From an uncultured Clostridia bacterium (GTDB lineage Bacteria > Bacillota > Clostridia > Lachnospirales > CAG-274): DNA of 64,000 bases. Made by a program: the position numbers and the translations under genes. The notes under the pieces are model-generated. The model was not told the origin of the DNA, did no database searches, and saw only the letters and a list, made by a program, of their open reading frames with translations. This document shows, piece after piece, positions 1 through 8,572 of the stretch; position 1 is the first letter of the stretch, and every line of letters begins with the position of its first letter. Where the stretch lies: the NCBI GenBank assembly GCA_944381435.1, contig CALWLD010000003.1, positions 1 through 64,000 of the forward strand, in the 5' to 3' direction.

Positions 1-95
1 ACTTAAAACAAAGTTTTAAGTTGAATCTTCGGGTTGTCTAATTCACTTATTTGATTATTTAGTTTTCAATGTTCAAGCTGTAAATTGATTACTTA
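1..95 (-). promoter_or_regulatory. Probable rRNA operon leader (operon lies off the left edge)
   Basis: Read on the minus strand, the segment at about 74-49 contains TTGAACATTGAAAACTAAAT, which resembles the conserved sequence in front of 16S and 23S genes in Firmicutes. It is followed by a short region ending in a perfect 9-bp hairpin (1-9 with 13-21, loop AAA). Two tandem promoters lie just upstream and there is no reading frame. This fits an rRNA operon running out of the window, but no rRNA gene sequence itself is visible. Confidence 0.6.
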
Positions 96-99
96 TTAT

Positions 100-126
100 A
101 TTATAACCATTTTTTACATTTGTCAA
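100..126 (-). promoter_or_regulatory. Proximal promoter of the presumed rRNA operon
   Basis: On the minus strand a perfect TTGACA (-35, 121-126) precedes TATAAT (-10, 100-105). The spacing is only 15 bp; a TAATAT at 98-103 would give 17 bp. It lies about 25 nt before the conserved leader sequence. Confidence 0.55.
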
Positions 127-195
127 TAGCTTTTTTAATTTTATTTTAAAATTGTAAAAGCTTTTAAAATATCATCACTTTTCAGTGACTTGATT

Positions 196-224
196 AGTTT
201 ATCATCTTTTTTTAAGTTTGTCAA
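196..224 (-). promoter_or_regulatory. Distal promoter of the presumed rRNA operon
   Basis: On the minus strand TTGACA (219-224) is followed after exactly 17 bp by TAAACT (196-201). With the second promoter 96 bp further down it forms the tandem arrangement typical of rRNA operons. Confidence 0.6.
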
Positions 225-273
225 TATTTTTTTAAATTTTTTTATTATTTTTTAACATTTTAAAGTTTTTAAT

Positions 274-410
274 CAATTTTTTGAACACTTTATGTTAAAA
301 ACAGGTACTCCTAAAATTTATTTAACTAAAATGTAATACAAAAATCCGTATATAAATTTTAATAATTTAGCAATTTTATAAATTGCTAAAAATTAAGTCG
401 TACCTTAATT
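274..410. repeat. Intergenic palindromic repeat, copy A
   Basis: First of three related copies in the window. It has an AACAC-TTT-ATGTT mini-hairpin, then CAGGTACTCCTAAAATTTATT, an AT-rich arm, a loop, the complementary arm and TTAAGTCGTACC. The ends GGTAC (304-308) and GTACC (400-404) are inverted repeats. This copy carries an extra perfect 11-bp hairpin (366-376 with 380-390) not present in the others. Confidence 0.75.
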
Positions 411-418
411 GTAATAAT

Positions 419-537
419 CAATTTTTTAAACGCTTTGTGTTTAAAAACAGGCACTCCTAAAATTTTTCTCCATTAAAGTTTAATAAAAAACCCTGTATAT
501 AAATTTTAATTAAATAAATTAAGTCATACCTTAATAA
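419..537. repeat. Intergenic palindromic repeat, copy B
   Basis: It shares with copies A and C the mini-hairpin, the CAGGCACTCCTAAAATTT block (449-466) and the right arm ending in TTAAGTCATACC. The left arm has diverged, so the long stem is imperfect. It lies directly beyond the terminator of the NCS2 permease gene. Confidence 0.75.
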
Positions 538-539
538 AT

Positions 540-575
540 AATTAAAGATGCTAGATAAATCTAGCATCTTTAATT
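540..575 (-). terminator. Rho-independent terminator of the NCS2 permease gene
   Basis: A perfect 15-16 bp stem (540/541-555 with 560-574/575) with loop TAAA sits 8 nt beyond the stop codon, followed by a T-rich stretch on the minus strand. Confidence 0.85.
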
Positions 576-582
576 ACAAATT

Positions 583-1917
583 TTATCCTAAAATAAGCTT
601 TATTATAAATAATATTGATAGTATATACATTACTTTACTAACATCTTTAGCTTTACCTGTTAAAACTTTAAGAAATACATAGCTTAAGAAACCAAAAACT
701 AAACCATCTGCTATGCTGTATGCAAAAGGCATCATAATTATAGTTATAAAAGCAGGTAAACCTTCTGTATAATCGCTAAAATCAATATTTACAACATTTT
801 CTATCATAAATAAACCTACAATAATAAGAGTAGGAGCAGTTGCAAAGCCTGGTATAACAACAAATATAGGTGAAAATATTAAAGCAACTAAAAATAATAA
901 ACCTGTAACTGTAGATGTTAAACCTGTTCTACCACCTTCTGCAACGCCAGATGCACTTTCTACAAATGTAGTAGTAGTTGAAGTACCAAGCATAGCACCA
1001 GCAGTTGTAGCTACAGCATCTGCTAAAAGAGCTTGTTTTAATCTAGGAAGTTTTCCGTTTTTATCTAGGAAGTTAGCCTTTTCAGAAACCCCTATAAGTG
1101 TCCCTATAGTATCAAACATATCTACAAATAAAAACGCAAAAACAATAATAATAATATCTGTTATTTTAACAATGCCAAAATCTATACTATTAAAAGCTGT
1201 AAACAAATTAATATCTTTTATAGATGGTGGCATAGATATAAATCCCTCTGGTATAAGGCTAAATTGACCTTGTTCTACATTAACCTGATATATGCCAGTT
1301 ATTTGACAAATAATACCAAGAGCCCAAGTTATTAATATACCCCAAAACAAAGCACCTTTTACTTTTTTAATAGTTAAAACAGCTGTTATTACAACCCCTA
1401 ACATAGCTAAAACAGGTGCTACAGATTTAATATCCCCAAGAGCTACAGCAGTTGAAGGGTCTTTTACAACAATACCTGCATTTTGTAAACCTATAAATGT
1501 TATAAAAACACCAAGACCTACGCTAACAGCATTTTTAAGGTTTTTAGGTACAGCATTAAAGATTGCCTCTCTAATGTTAAAAAATGAAAATAATAAAAAC
1601 ACTATACCTTCTATAAATACAGCAAAAAGAGCTAATTCCCAACCATATTCACTAGCAACAGTATAAGCAAAATAAGCATTAAGCCCCATACCAGGTGCTA
1701 ATCCAAAAGGATAATTTGCTAAAAGTGCCATCATTATACAACCTATAAAGGCTGCTAAAGCTGTTGCAGTAAATACACCACCTTTATCCATACCTGCGGC
1801 ACTTAAAATATTTGGGTTTACAACTAAAATATATGCCATTGTCATAAATGTTGTAAAACCTGCTAAAACTTCTGTTGAAACATTTGTATTGTTTTCTTTT
1901 AGCTTAAATAAGTTCAT
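583..1917 (-). CDS. NCS2-family purine permease (AzgA/PbuG-like)
   Basis: A 444-residue membrane protein of the AzgA-like branch of the nucleobase:cation symporter-2 family, which takes up hypoxanthine, guanine or adenine with protons. Family hallmarks are the N-terminal STEVLAGFTTFMTMAYI, GLGVFITFIGLQNAGI in the middle, DMFDTIGTLIGV, and GTSTTTTFVESASGVAEGGR in the substrate-site region. About a dozen hydrophobic segments are evident. The start is well placed behind TAGGAGAG. The gene has its own promoter and terminator and so is probably monocistronic. No purine riboswitch fits in the short upstream gap. The exact base transported cannot be told. A second member lies at 43.8-45.2 kb. Confidence 0.9.
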   Translation of the reverse strand: MNLFKLKENNTNVSTEVLAGFTTFMTMAYILVVNPNILSAAGMDKGGVFTATALAAFIGCIMMALLANYPFGLAPGMGLNAYFAYTVASEYGWELALFAVFIEGIVFLLFSFFNIREAIFNAVPKNLKNAVSVGLGVFITFIGLQNAGIVVKDPSTAVALGDIKSVAPVLAMLGVVITAVLTIKKVKGALFWGILITWALGIICQITGIYQVNVEQGQFSLIPEGFISMPPSIKDINLFTAFNSIDFGIVKITDIIIIVFAFLFVDMFDTIGTLIGVSEKANFLDKNGKLPRLKQALLADAVATTAGAMLGTSTTTTFVESASGVAEGGRTGLTSTVTGLLFLVALIFSPIFVVIPGFATAPTLIIVGLFMIENVVNIDFSDYTEGLPAFITIIMMPFAYSIADGLVFGFLSYVFLKVLTGKAKDVSKVMYILSILFIIKLILG

Positions 1918-1959
1918 TTTTCTACTCTCCTATAAAATTTAGTATTTATGTACTTTATA

Positions 1960-1987
1960 AATATACCAAATTTTTTAATATTGTCAA
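1960..1987 (-). promoter_or_regulatory. Promoter of the NCS2 permease gene
   Basis: TTGACA (1982-1987) and TATATT (1960-1965) on the minus strand, 16 bp apart, 43 bp before the start codon. Confidence 0.65.
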
Positions 1988-1995
1988 TATGTATA

Positions 1996-2505
1996 TTATT
2001 TTTCTATGATTTTTTCATAAGCTATCCTATCATCGTTGTTTTGTGTTTTTATTATTCCACAATATGTAAAATTATTGTTTTCTATAAGTCTAGTCATTGG
2101 TAAATTTAACCTATGTGTATCTATTCTTATACTATTAATATTGTTGTTTTTGCAATAATCTTCACTGTATTTTATAATCATATTTCCTATACCTTTTCTC
2201 TTGTAATCATTATGTATAGCAACCCTATGTATTGTAGCATATATATCATCAGTTATCCATTTTCCATCATATATTTTTTCGTAACAAACATCTTTACCAA
2301 CAGATAAAACAAATGTAGCCACAATTTTATCATTATCTAAAACTATATAACTTTCATCTTTATCTATATCGTTTTTTATATGTTCTTCAGCTGGGTATTC
2401 TTTGCACCATTGAAATATTTTTTCGTCTATAAAATACTGTTTAGCTTGGTTTATAACCTTCATTACATCTTCTATATTATTATATTTTGTTTTTTGTATT
2501 ATCAT
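1996..2505 (-). CDS. GNAT-family N-acetyltransferase
   Basis: A 169-residue single-domain GNAT protein. The acetyl-CoA binding signature is visible as VAIHNDYKRKGIGNMII (about residues 94-110), with the usual ending of Asn-rich alpha/beta elements. The substrate is unknown. The gene begins 9 bp after the glycerol dehydrogenase gene ends, behind an AGGAGG-type site, so the two are probably co-transcribed. Family assignment is firm; function is not. Confidence 0.85.
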   Translation of the reverse strand: MIIQKTKYNNIEDVMKVINQAKQYFIDEKIFQWCKEYPAEEHIKNDIDKDESYIVLDNDKIVATFVLSVGKDVCYEKIYDGKWITDDIYATIHRVAIHNDYKRKGIGNMIIKYSEDYCKNNNINSIRIDTHRLNLPMTRLIENNNFTYCGIIKTQNNDDRIAYEKIIEK

Positions 2506-2514
2506 TATTACCTC

Positions 2515-3582
2515 CTATTTAATGTTTTCCAATTTTTTAAAAGCATTAAATACATCATCAATAGTTATATCAAAATCTACATTTCTAATGGTATATTTTT
2601 CATCAAAACTTGCCTTGCAAACCTTCATTATTTCTTCATCACATATATTTTCAATGCCTAGCTCTTTAAGGTTTGTAGGTAAGCCTACTTTTTTACAAAA
2701 AGAAATAATTTCTTTTATTTCTTCAATGTCTTTATTTTCTATTATTAACTGTAAGATAGTTGCAAAAGCTACCTTTTCTCCGTGTAATGTTTTGTTACTG
2801 TCCTTAAGTATTGTAAGTCCATTATGTATAGCGTGAGCTATAGATAAGCCTCCATTTTCAAAACCTAAACCACTAAGATATATGTTAGCCTCTATTATAT
2901 CTTCCACATCTTCTGTTATTTTATTTTCTTTTAAATCACAAATAGCTTTATATCCTTTTTCTAATATAGTATCTTTACATAATTTAGATAAACATAAAAT
3001 AGGTTTTGTAACGTATGCCCCTGTTGATGCCTTTTTATTAGCCTTATAGCAAGCTTCCACCTCATAATAAGTAGATAAAGCATCGCCCATACCTGCTATT
3101 AAAAATCTAAGAGGTGCTTTTGTAATTATATTAGTATCTACAAGAACAAGTATAGGACTATTTTTTAATGTTACATAGTGTAAAAATTCACCTTTTTCTG
3201 TATATATAGCAGATAAACGGCTACAAGGTGCATCTGTAGATGCTATAGTAGGTACAATAATAACATCTGTGTTTGTGTAATAAGAAATGGCTTTAGCTAA
3301 ATCTAATGCTTTTCCTCCCCCTATACCTATTATTACTGTATTTTCTTTTAAGTTATTTTTATTTTTTTCTATTTCTTCAATGCAACATTCTCCATTAAAA
3401 ACACTTATAGTGTAATTTATATTATAATTTTCAAAGCTTTTTTCTATAATATCTTTATAATTATTATAAATAAATTCATCTATTGTAATATAAGCATTTT
3501 CTTTATTTATATATTTTCCTAAATTTTTTATTTCATCTTCACCTTGGATATATGTACTTGGCGAAAATATAACTTTTTGAAT
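2515..3582 (-). CDS. gldA: Glycerol dehydrogenase family protein, apparent ATT start
   Basis: The open frame runs 355 codons and matches the family from end to end: IFSPSTYIQG at the start, the nucleotide-binding GIGGGKALD, the TDAPCS motif, LVLVDTNIITKAP and AGMGDALSTY. Zinc-ligand candidates are the Asp of GDAL and the His of AHAIH and LHGEK. Such enzymes oxidise glycerol to dihydroxyacetone with NAD. The first ATG in frame (3088-3090) falls in the middle of the conserved domain. Between it and the upstream in-frame TAA there is no ATG, GTG or TTG. The likely start is ATT at 3580-3582, 5 nt after AGAGGG, exactly where homologues begin. Annotating from the inner ATG would give a false 191-residue fragment. 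Upstream of a GNAT gene. Confidence 0.75.
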   Translation of the reverse strand: MQKVIFSPSTYIQGEDEIKNLGKYINKENAYITIDEFIYNNYKDIIEKSFENYNINYTISVFNGECCIEEIEKNKNNLKENTVIIGIGGGKALDLAKAISYYTNTDVIIVPTIASTDAPCSRLSAIYTEKGEFLHYVTLKNSPILVLVDTNIITKAPLRFLIAGMGDALSTYYEVEACYKANKKASTGAYVTKPILCLSKLCKDTILEKGYKAICDLKENKITEDVEDIIEANIYLSGLGFENGGLSIAHAIHNGLTILKDSNKTLHGEKVAFATILQLIIENKDIEEIKEIISFCKKVGLPTNLKELGIENICDEEIMKVCKASFDEKYTIRNVDFDITIDDVFNAFKKLENIK

Positions 3583-3615
3583 ATTATCCCTCTTTTCAAA
3601 ATTTTATAAAATATA

Positions 3616-3834
3616 AAGCCACTATAATAGTGGCTTCAGACTGTAGACAAAATAATATTAAAACCTTCTACCATAAACATTTAAGTAATTAAAGGGTTCT
3701 AGGGGAAAGCCCTAGAAGAAGGGTGGTGGGCGGGAACAGATAGTTTCTATTATATTGGCTTTGTTCTAAAATATTAAAATTGCAAAAAGATTGTCGACTT
3801 TGTGGACAATCTCAAGCCACTATTATAGTGGCTT
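3616..3834. repeat. Hairpin-bounded noncoding element with GC-rich core
   Basis: Two nearly identical 21-nt hairpins, AAGCCACTATNATAGTGGCTT, bound the segment (3616-3636 and 3814-3834). Inside are an 8-bp hairpin TTCTAGGG/CCCTAGAA (3697-3717), a G-rich run (about 3694-3735) unlike the AT-rich surroundings, and an AGATTGTC/GACAATCT stem (3788-3812). No reading frame is apparent. It could be a small mobile-element remnant or a structured RNA; the outer hairpins may also act as terminators for the flanking leftward genes. Confidence 0.5.
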
Positions 3835-3848
3835 TACAATTCTTAATT

Positions 3849-5360
3849 CTAATCCGCAAAATTAACTATGTTTTCAGCATAATCTGTTTGCATATCATAT
3901 CTCATATAGTTTAACAACCTGTTTGTAATAGCAGCAGCTTCTGCTTTACTAATAAATAATTTAGGGTTAAATTTTCCATCGGCATCGCCTGCTATAATAC
4001 CTATCCTATTAGCAGCATAAACCTCTCTTTTAGCCCAACTATCTATGTATTCATCGTCTACAAAAGGTGTAATAGGAGTTGGGTCTAGCCCTAAATGTTC
4101 AAGGCCTAAAGCTCTTAAAAGAATAACTATAGCCTCTTGTCTTTCTATAGGTTCATCTATGCCAAAGCTACCATTTGTTTGCCCTGCTATAAGCCCTGAT
4201 TTATAAGCAGCCATAATATATGGGTATTCTTTTCTTTCTGGTAAAACATCAGAAAATACAATTTCTACAGGGTCTTTTTTATTTTTAGTATTTGTGCTAT
4301 CTTCAATAGGAAGCTTTATAGCTTTTACTATCATTTGGGTAAACTGTCCTCTTGTTATAGCCTCATTTGGCTTATAAAATTTAGGGTCCCCTGTTAAAAT
4401 TTGCATACTAAACATTTTTCTAATGTCTTCTTCTGCAAAATGTCCTTTTAGATAGCTTACATCTGGTGCTACAAGTTGCTCAAATGTATTAAAGCTAGGT
4501 ATAGATACATTGCCACTTGTAGGTGTTGTATAAGTAAATTGAGGTGGCAATACATAAATATTATAGCTTAAGCCACTTTTATTTTGCATTACTTCTTTAT
4601 AGTTACCTTCAAAGCTAATAGCTGTAGGTTCATTTTTAGAATATTCTAAAGTTTTATTAACAGATACACTAGGTCTTATTTGATATTCCATTTGCCAATC
4701 TTTTGTAGATATAGTGCAATTTAGCCTTTGTGTTTCTGTAGAAGACCAACCGCTAGTATAACCGTATATAACACCACTTATATCTTGTGTTATTTTATCT
4801 TCTCCTGATGTATAAACTGCTCTATGAGAAACATCTCCTTTATAGTATGTTACGCCAGGTGTTTTATCTTCTATAATACTAATAGAAGATTTTGAAGATT
4901 TATCATCTATTGTATAGTTTTTACCATCAACAGTAATTGTTTCATTCCATTTAGAAATTTCATAATCTTTTATAGTTTGGTTATCTTCTTTTCTATAATT
5001 AACATTATATTCCATATTTCTAGCAATAGATAAACCTTGAGGTGTTGTATCCCCATTTTCTACTTTATAAGTAACCTTATAGCTACCTTTATCTTCTAAA
5101 TTACCAGCTTTAGAGCTTACAGTTATATTTCCGTTATATTCTACAGGATTACCTGTTAAAAATATAGTTTCTTTGTAGGTAGATTTTAGCTCATTTTTGG
5201 TATTTTTGTTAGTGTTTAAAAGCTGTTCTGTTGTCTTTGGTAATTTTCTACCTTCGCTTATACCACCAAAAATGCCAAAATCTAGAGGTTCTGCATAAAC
5301 GTTTGTTGTAAAAATAGATAAGCCTATAGAAAAGGCTATTATTCTATTTAATATTTTCAT
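3849..5360 (-). CDS. Exported protein with three C-terminal SLH domains
   Basis: 503 residues. A signal peptide is seen at 1-24 (Lys, a hydrophobic stretch, then NVYAEP as the likely cleavage site). The central 270 residues are a beta-rich region of unknown function with many Tyr, Thr and Asn. Three S-layer homology units follow (about 305-350, 365-415, 425-480), recognisable from GDPKFYKPNEAITRGQF, GQTNGSFGIDEPIERQEA and GDADGKFNPKLFISKAEA. SLH units usually bind pyruvylated secondary wall polymer, so the protein is probably cell-wall attached. It follows the 981-residue SLH gene in the same direction. Confidence 0.85.
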   Translation of the reverse strand: MKILNRIIAFSIGLSIFTTNVYAEPLDFGIFGGISEGRKLPKTTEQLLNTNKNTKNELKSTYKETIFLTGNPVEYNGNITVSSKAGNLEDKGSYKVTYKVENGDTTPQGLSIARNMEYNVNYRKEDNQTIKDYEISKWNETITVDGKNYTIDDKSSKSSISIIEDKTPGVTYYKGDVSHRAVYTSGEDKITQDISGVIYGYTSGWSSTETQRLNCTISTKDWQMEYQIRPSVSVNKTLEYSKNEPTAISFEGNYKEVMQNKSGLSYNIYVLPPQFTYTTPTSGNVSIPSFNTFEQLVAPDVSYLKGHFAEEDIRKMFSMQILTGDPKFYKPNEAITRGQFTQMIVKAIKLPIEDSTNTKNKKDPVEIVFSDVLPERKEYPYIMAAYKSGLIAGQTNGSFGIDEPIERQEAIVILLRALGLEHLGLDPTPITPFVDDEYIDSWAKREVYAANRIGIIAGDADGKFNPKLFISKAEAAAITNRLLNYMRYDMQTDYAENIVNFAD

Positions 5361-5382
5361 TTTTATTCCTCCATATTTTTAG

Positions 5383-5419
5383 TTATAGCTAGATATTATT
5401 TATTAATATCTAGCTATAA
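5383..5419. other. Perfect 15-bp hairpin between the two SLH genes
   Basis: TTATAGCTAGATATT (5383-5397) pairs with 5405-5419 across a 7-nt loop. On the minus strand it is followed by A-rich, not T-rich, sequence, so it looks more like an mRNA processing or stability element than a terminator. Confidence 0.5.
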
Positions 5420-5450
5420 TAGTTTAATTAATTTTTTCAAAATAATTTAA

Positions 5451-8396
5451 TTAATTTTCTACAAAAATAATTTGTGCATCAACAGTCATATTACTTTCTA
5501 TTTTATTTGGTAATTTTTCTGTCATAATTTTTAATTTATCATTTTTTTGTATGCTAGCTACAGATGTTACTTTATTATCTTTAATAACAATGGTATTAGG
5601 CTTAGTTTGTATATTTATTGTAGGGTCTTTTACGCTAACACTATCCCAAGTTTTGTTATCTTTCATATATTTACCATCTTTAACTTTTATTGTTTCCCCT
5701 GTTTCGTAAGCAACACCAGAAACAAATTTTGTAGGGAATGGTGCATCTATAATGTGTGTAGCTCTATCTCCATCAAATACAATAGTAAATGCTTTATCTA
5801 TGCTTGTATTTTCTGTATAACCTATAAATTCACTAATATTTTTAATGCCTTCTTCTGTTATATAAAGTGTTTGTTCATCTATAGTGAATTTTCTTTCTAC
5901 AGGGCTGTATTCCCATTTTTCTCCGTTTAACTGGCTCATAGATTTTACAACAAACCACTTGTTATCTTCTATTTGTTTTACTCTACCTCTAGCAATAGTT
6001 ACAGAGCTTGAAACAGGAGCTTCATAAATATCAACAATGCCTGCTTTGCCGTCCCCGTTTAAAGATATTCTAACATAGTCATTAACGCTAATGTTAGTAG
6101 CCTCTACAAGCTTGCCATTTTTTCTAACAATAGTACCTGCATCTGTATATATAGTACCATTACCTGCTGTTGTAAAGTTGCCAACACCATCTATAGAGGT
6201 TACAACATCAGGAGCTAAAGGCTCATCTCTACCTGTTCTAAAGGTAATTTTGCTAATAGTATTACCTGAATAACCATTTTCTAGGGCAACATAAGCCTCT
6301 CCCTCTGCTCTTTTTAATTTTGTTTTAACAAAATCTGCAGAAACTCTATTTCCGTTGTAATAATACATAATATTTTTATTAGATGTATCTAACTTTCTTA
6401 TTTGTTGGTAATTTTCCCAACCTGTTTTTCCTAATGTATAAGAATGTTGTAAAGATAAAGTTTTTTGGATAGAGTCTATGCTACCTATTTGTCCTTTTAA
6501 TATGTCCCCTATTATATGTCCGCTATCTTCAACAACAACCTCTTTTACAGATTCCATAGTTTCACCTGGAGCTAAAATAGCTTCATTTATAAGAAGTTTT
6601 ACATAATCTCCAGGAGCAACTGTTGATAACTCTACAGGTTTTCCACTTTTAGATGTATAAACTCCGCTAGGTATGTCATACCAAGCCGTTTGCCCATTAT
6701 CAAACTGTACTAACATTTTTATTACGTCAACATTGTTAGTAACTTGTGATACTTTACCGCTTTTCATAATATAGTTAGGTGATGCACTTATTTTTTCTAT
6801 GTAAGAAGCATCTTCTTTATTGCTTGTAATAAAAACAACGTCCCCTGGCTCTATTTCATCTATAACTGTATCACGTGGGTCATATTCAAAATGAGGGAAC
6901 ATTTGATCTAAATATCCAATGTCATCACCGTTTTGATAATAAGGTTGTTTTTCTACCTCTATTTCATCTGCGTAATAGTTTTTCTTAACCTTATTCCCTT
7001 TGTCATCAATAACTACAAGATAACCATATTCTGGGTTGTTTTCTACAACAATACCTCTAAGCTCGCTAGATAAAGTTGCATCTCCAACATAAGTTATTTT
7101 TGTTACAATATTGTTTTTAAGCTCTAATTTTACCATACTTCCTATAGGTAAATCTTGCTCTTTTCTTCTTTTACCTTCCATAAAAAGATAATTTCCATTA
7201 GTATCTGTCCCTATTATGCCATCTATAGCATAATAATTATATAATTTGTTGTTATTATCTTTTATTTGTATAACACCATTTGTAAAATCTATTTTATTAA
7301 GCTTACCGTTAGCCTCTGTAGTGTTTATAGTTTTATCTTTAACGCTTACAAATTTAACAATCTTGTTAGCATCATTTACTAAATATTCTATTTGGCTACC
7401 TTCTTTAAGGCTGGCAAGCCCTGTAACTGCTCCATTGTTATAAACAACAGCATCTTTGTTTAAAGCTTGTGGAGATGAACTGCTTTCCATTACATATTTA
7501 ATAACATCAACTTTTCCATCTGCTGTTCTTATGTAAATATTTCTTTCTAGCTTAGCTTGTCCTGTTTGTGTAGTTTGTTCATCTTTTATGCCTGCAACTG
7601 TGCCTGTCTTTTTAGAAAGACCAACTGCCTCATTATATAAGCTATCCATATTGCTTAAAATCTGTGCCATTTCTGCTCTAGTTAAAGCACCTTTAGGATT
7701 TAACTTTCCGTTTTCATTACCTTTTAAAATGCCATTATCTAAGGCAATTTCCATATTGTCAATATGTTCTACCCCTGTGTTTTCCCAATCAGAATAGTTA
7801 TAAATGCTTTGTTGGCTATTAGGTGCTAAAGGTGTTGTTCTTATGCTATTTAAAGATGTAATAACCCAGCTAACAACCTGTTCTCTTGTAGCATTTGCAT
7901 CTCTTTTAAAAGCATCTTCAGGCAAATCATCTTGGTTTGGGCTTATTGCCTGTTCATATTGCTCTGTTGTTATAAGCCCTCTATTTCTTGCTAGGCTTAA
8001 ATAACCAACAGACCATATAGGTAAAGGGCTATTTTGAGAAACTGCTTGGTCTTTAAGCCTTTGACCTTCTGCTTGAGCTTGGCTTTCAAGCCCGCTAACT
8101 CTAAGTGCAAAAGCTAAAGCCTCTTGGTTAGATACATAGCTATTAGGTCTATATGTTTTTTCATATCCTTTAACCATATCTAAAGCCCCTGCTTTTGTTA
8201 TAGCTTCTTTTGCCCAATGTCCATCGTAAACATCAGAAAACTTTAAGTTAGCTATTAAAGGCTTTGCCTCTGTAGTCCCTTCATAAGTATTATAAACTTG
8301 GTCTGTAAATATGCTGTTATCTGTAACGCCATATATATTAATAACATTTACAAAGCATATTACAAATATCAAAAAAAACAAATTAAATTTTTTCAT
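5451..8396 (-). CDS. Large SLH-domain surface protein
   Basis: 981 residues if it starts at the ATG at 8394-8396, which sits behind TGTGAGG and begins a clear signal peptide (MKKFNLFFLIFVICFVNVIN). Longer frames reach further upstream but add a non-signal stretch with no ribosome site. Three N-terminal SLH units (roughly 35-95, 120-180, 195-250) include FSDVYDGHWAKEAI and GNENGKLNPKGALTRAEM. The remaining 700 residues are beta-rich repeats with many short VK, DN and GT turns and no catalytic motif I recognise. Probably an S-layer or wall-anchored structural protein. A TATAAT (8433-8438) marks the likely promoter. Here SLH is N-terminal; in the neighbour it is C-terminal. Confidence 0.85.
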   Translation of the reverse strand: MKKFNLFFLIFVICFVNVINIYGVTDNSIFTDQVYNTYEGTTEAKPLIANLKFSDVYDGHWAKEAITKAGALDMVKGYEKTYRPNSYVSNQEALAFALRVSGLESQAQAEGQRLKDQAVSQNSPLPIWSVGYLSLARNRGLITTEQYEQAISPNQDDLPEDAFKRDANATREQVVSWVITSLNSIRTTPLAPNSQQSIYNYSDWENTGVEHIDNMEIALDNGILKGNENGKLNPKGALTRAEMAQILSNMDSLYNEAVGLSKKTGTVAGIKDEQTTQTGQAKLERNIYIRTADGKVDVIKYVMESSSSPQALNKDAVVYNNGAVTGLASLKEGSQIEYLVNDANKIVKFVSVKDKTINTTEANGKLNKIDFTNGVIQIKDNNNKLYNYYAIDGIIGTDTNGNYLFMEGKRRKEQDLPIGSMVKLELKNNIVTKITYVGDATLSSELRGIVVENNPEYGYLVVIDDKGNKVKKNYYADEIEVEKQPYYQNGDDIGYLDQMFPHFEYDPRDTVIDEIEPGDVVFITSNKEDASYIEKISASPNYIMKSGKVSQVTNNVDVIKMLVQFDNGQTAWYDIPSGVYTSKSGKPVELSTVAPGDYVKLLINEAILAPGETMESVKEVVVEDSGHIIGDILKGQIGSIDSIQKTLSLQHSYTLGKTGWENYQQIRKLDTSNKNIMYYYNGNRVSADFVKTKLKRAEGEAYVALENGYSGNTISKITFRTGRDEPLAPDVVTSIDGVGNFTTAGNGTIYTDAGTIVRKNGKLVEATNISVNDYVRISLNGDGKAGIVDIYEAPVSSSVTIARGRVKQIEDNKWFVVKSMSQLNGEKWEYSPVERKFTIDEQTLYITEEGIKNISEFIGYTENTSIDKAFTIVFDGDRATHIIDAPFPTKFVSGVAYETGETIKVKDGKYMKDNKTWDSVSVKDPTINIQTKPNTIVIKDNKVTSVASIQKNDKLKIMTEKLPNKIESNMTVDAQIIFVEN

Positions 8397-8522
8397 AAAA
8401 ACCTCACATACTTGTAATAATATTTTCTTTTTATTATAACATAAAATATAGCAATAAAAAAGATTGTTTTTTATTACATTTTTGTTAAATTTTAAAAACA
8501 ACCATTTAACATATAACATTAA

Positions 8523-8570
8523 TATATATAAAAGGCAAAACCTATATCAAAGTTTCGCCTTTTATATATA
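8523..8570 (-). terminator. Terminator downstream of the YvyF-like gene
   Basis: A 19-bp stem with one mismatch (8523-8541 with 8552-8570, loop of 10 nt) containing AAAAGGC/GCCTTTT just after the stop codon. Confidence 0.65.
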
Positions 8571-8572
8571 TT

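Noticed and set aside
1918-1995. Purine riboswitch upstream of the NCS2 permease
   Set aside because: The gap is too short, holds an ordinary promoter, and shows no TATA-box-like P1 or conserved loop sequences.
2113-2661. Plus-strand reading frames over the GNAT and dehydrogenase genes
   Set aside because: Low-complexity Phe/Tyr/Ile-rich translations antisense to well-supported genes, with no ribosome sites.
3088-3090. ATG as start of a 191-residue dehydrogenase
   Set aside because: The conserved glycerol dehydrogenase sequence continues upstream in the same frame without a stop for 164 codons.
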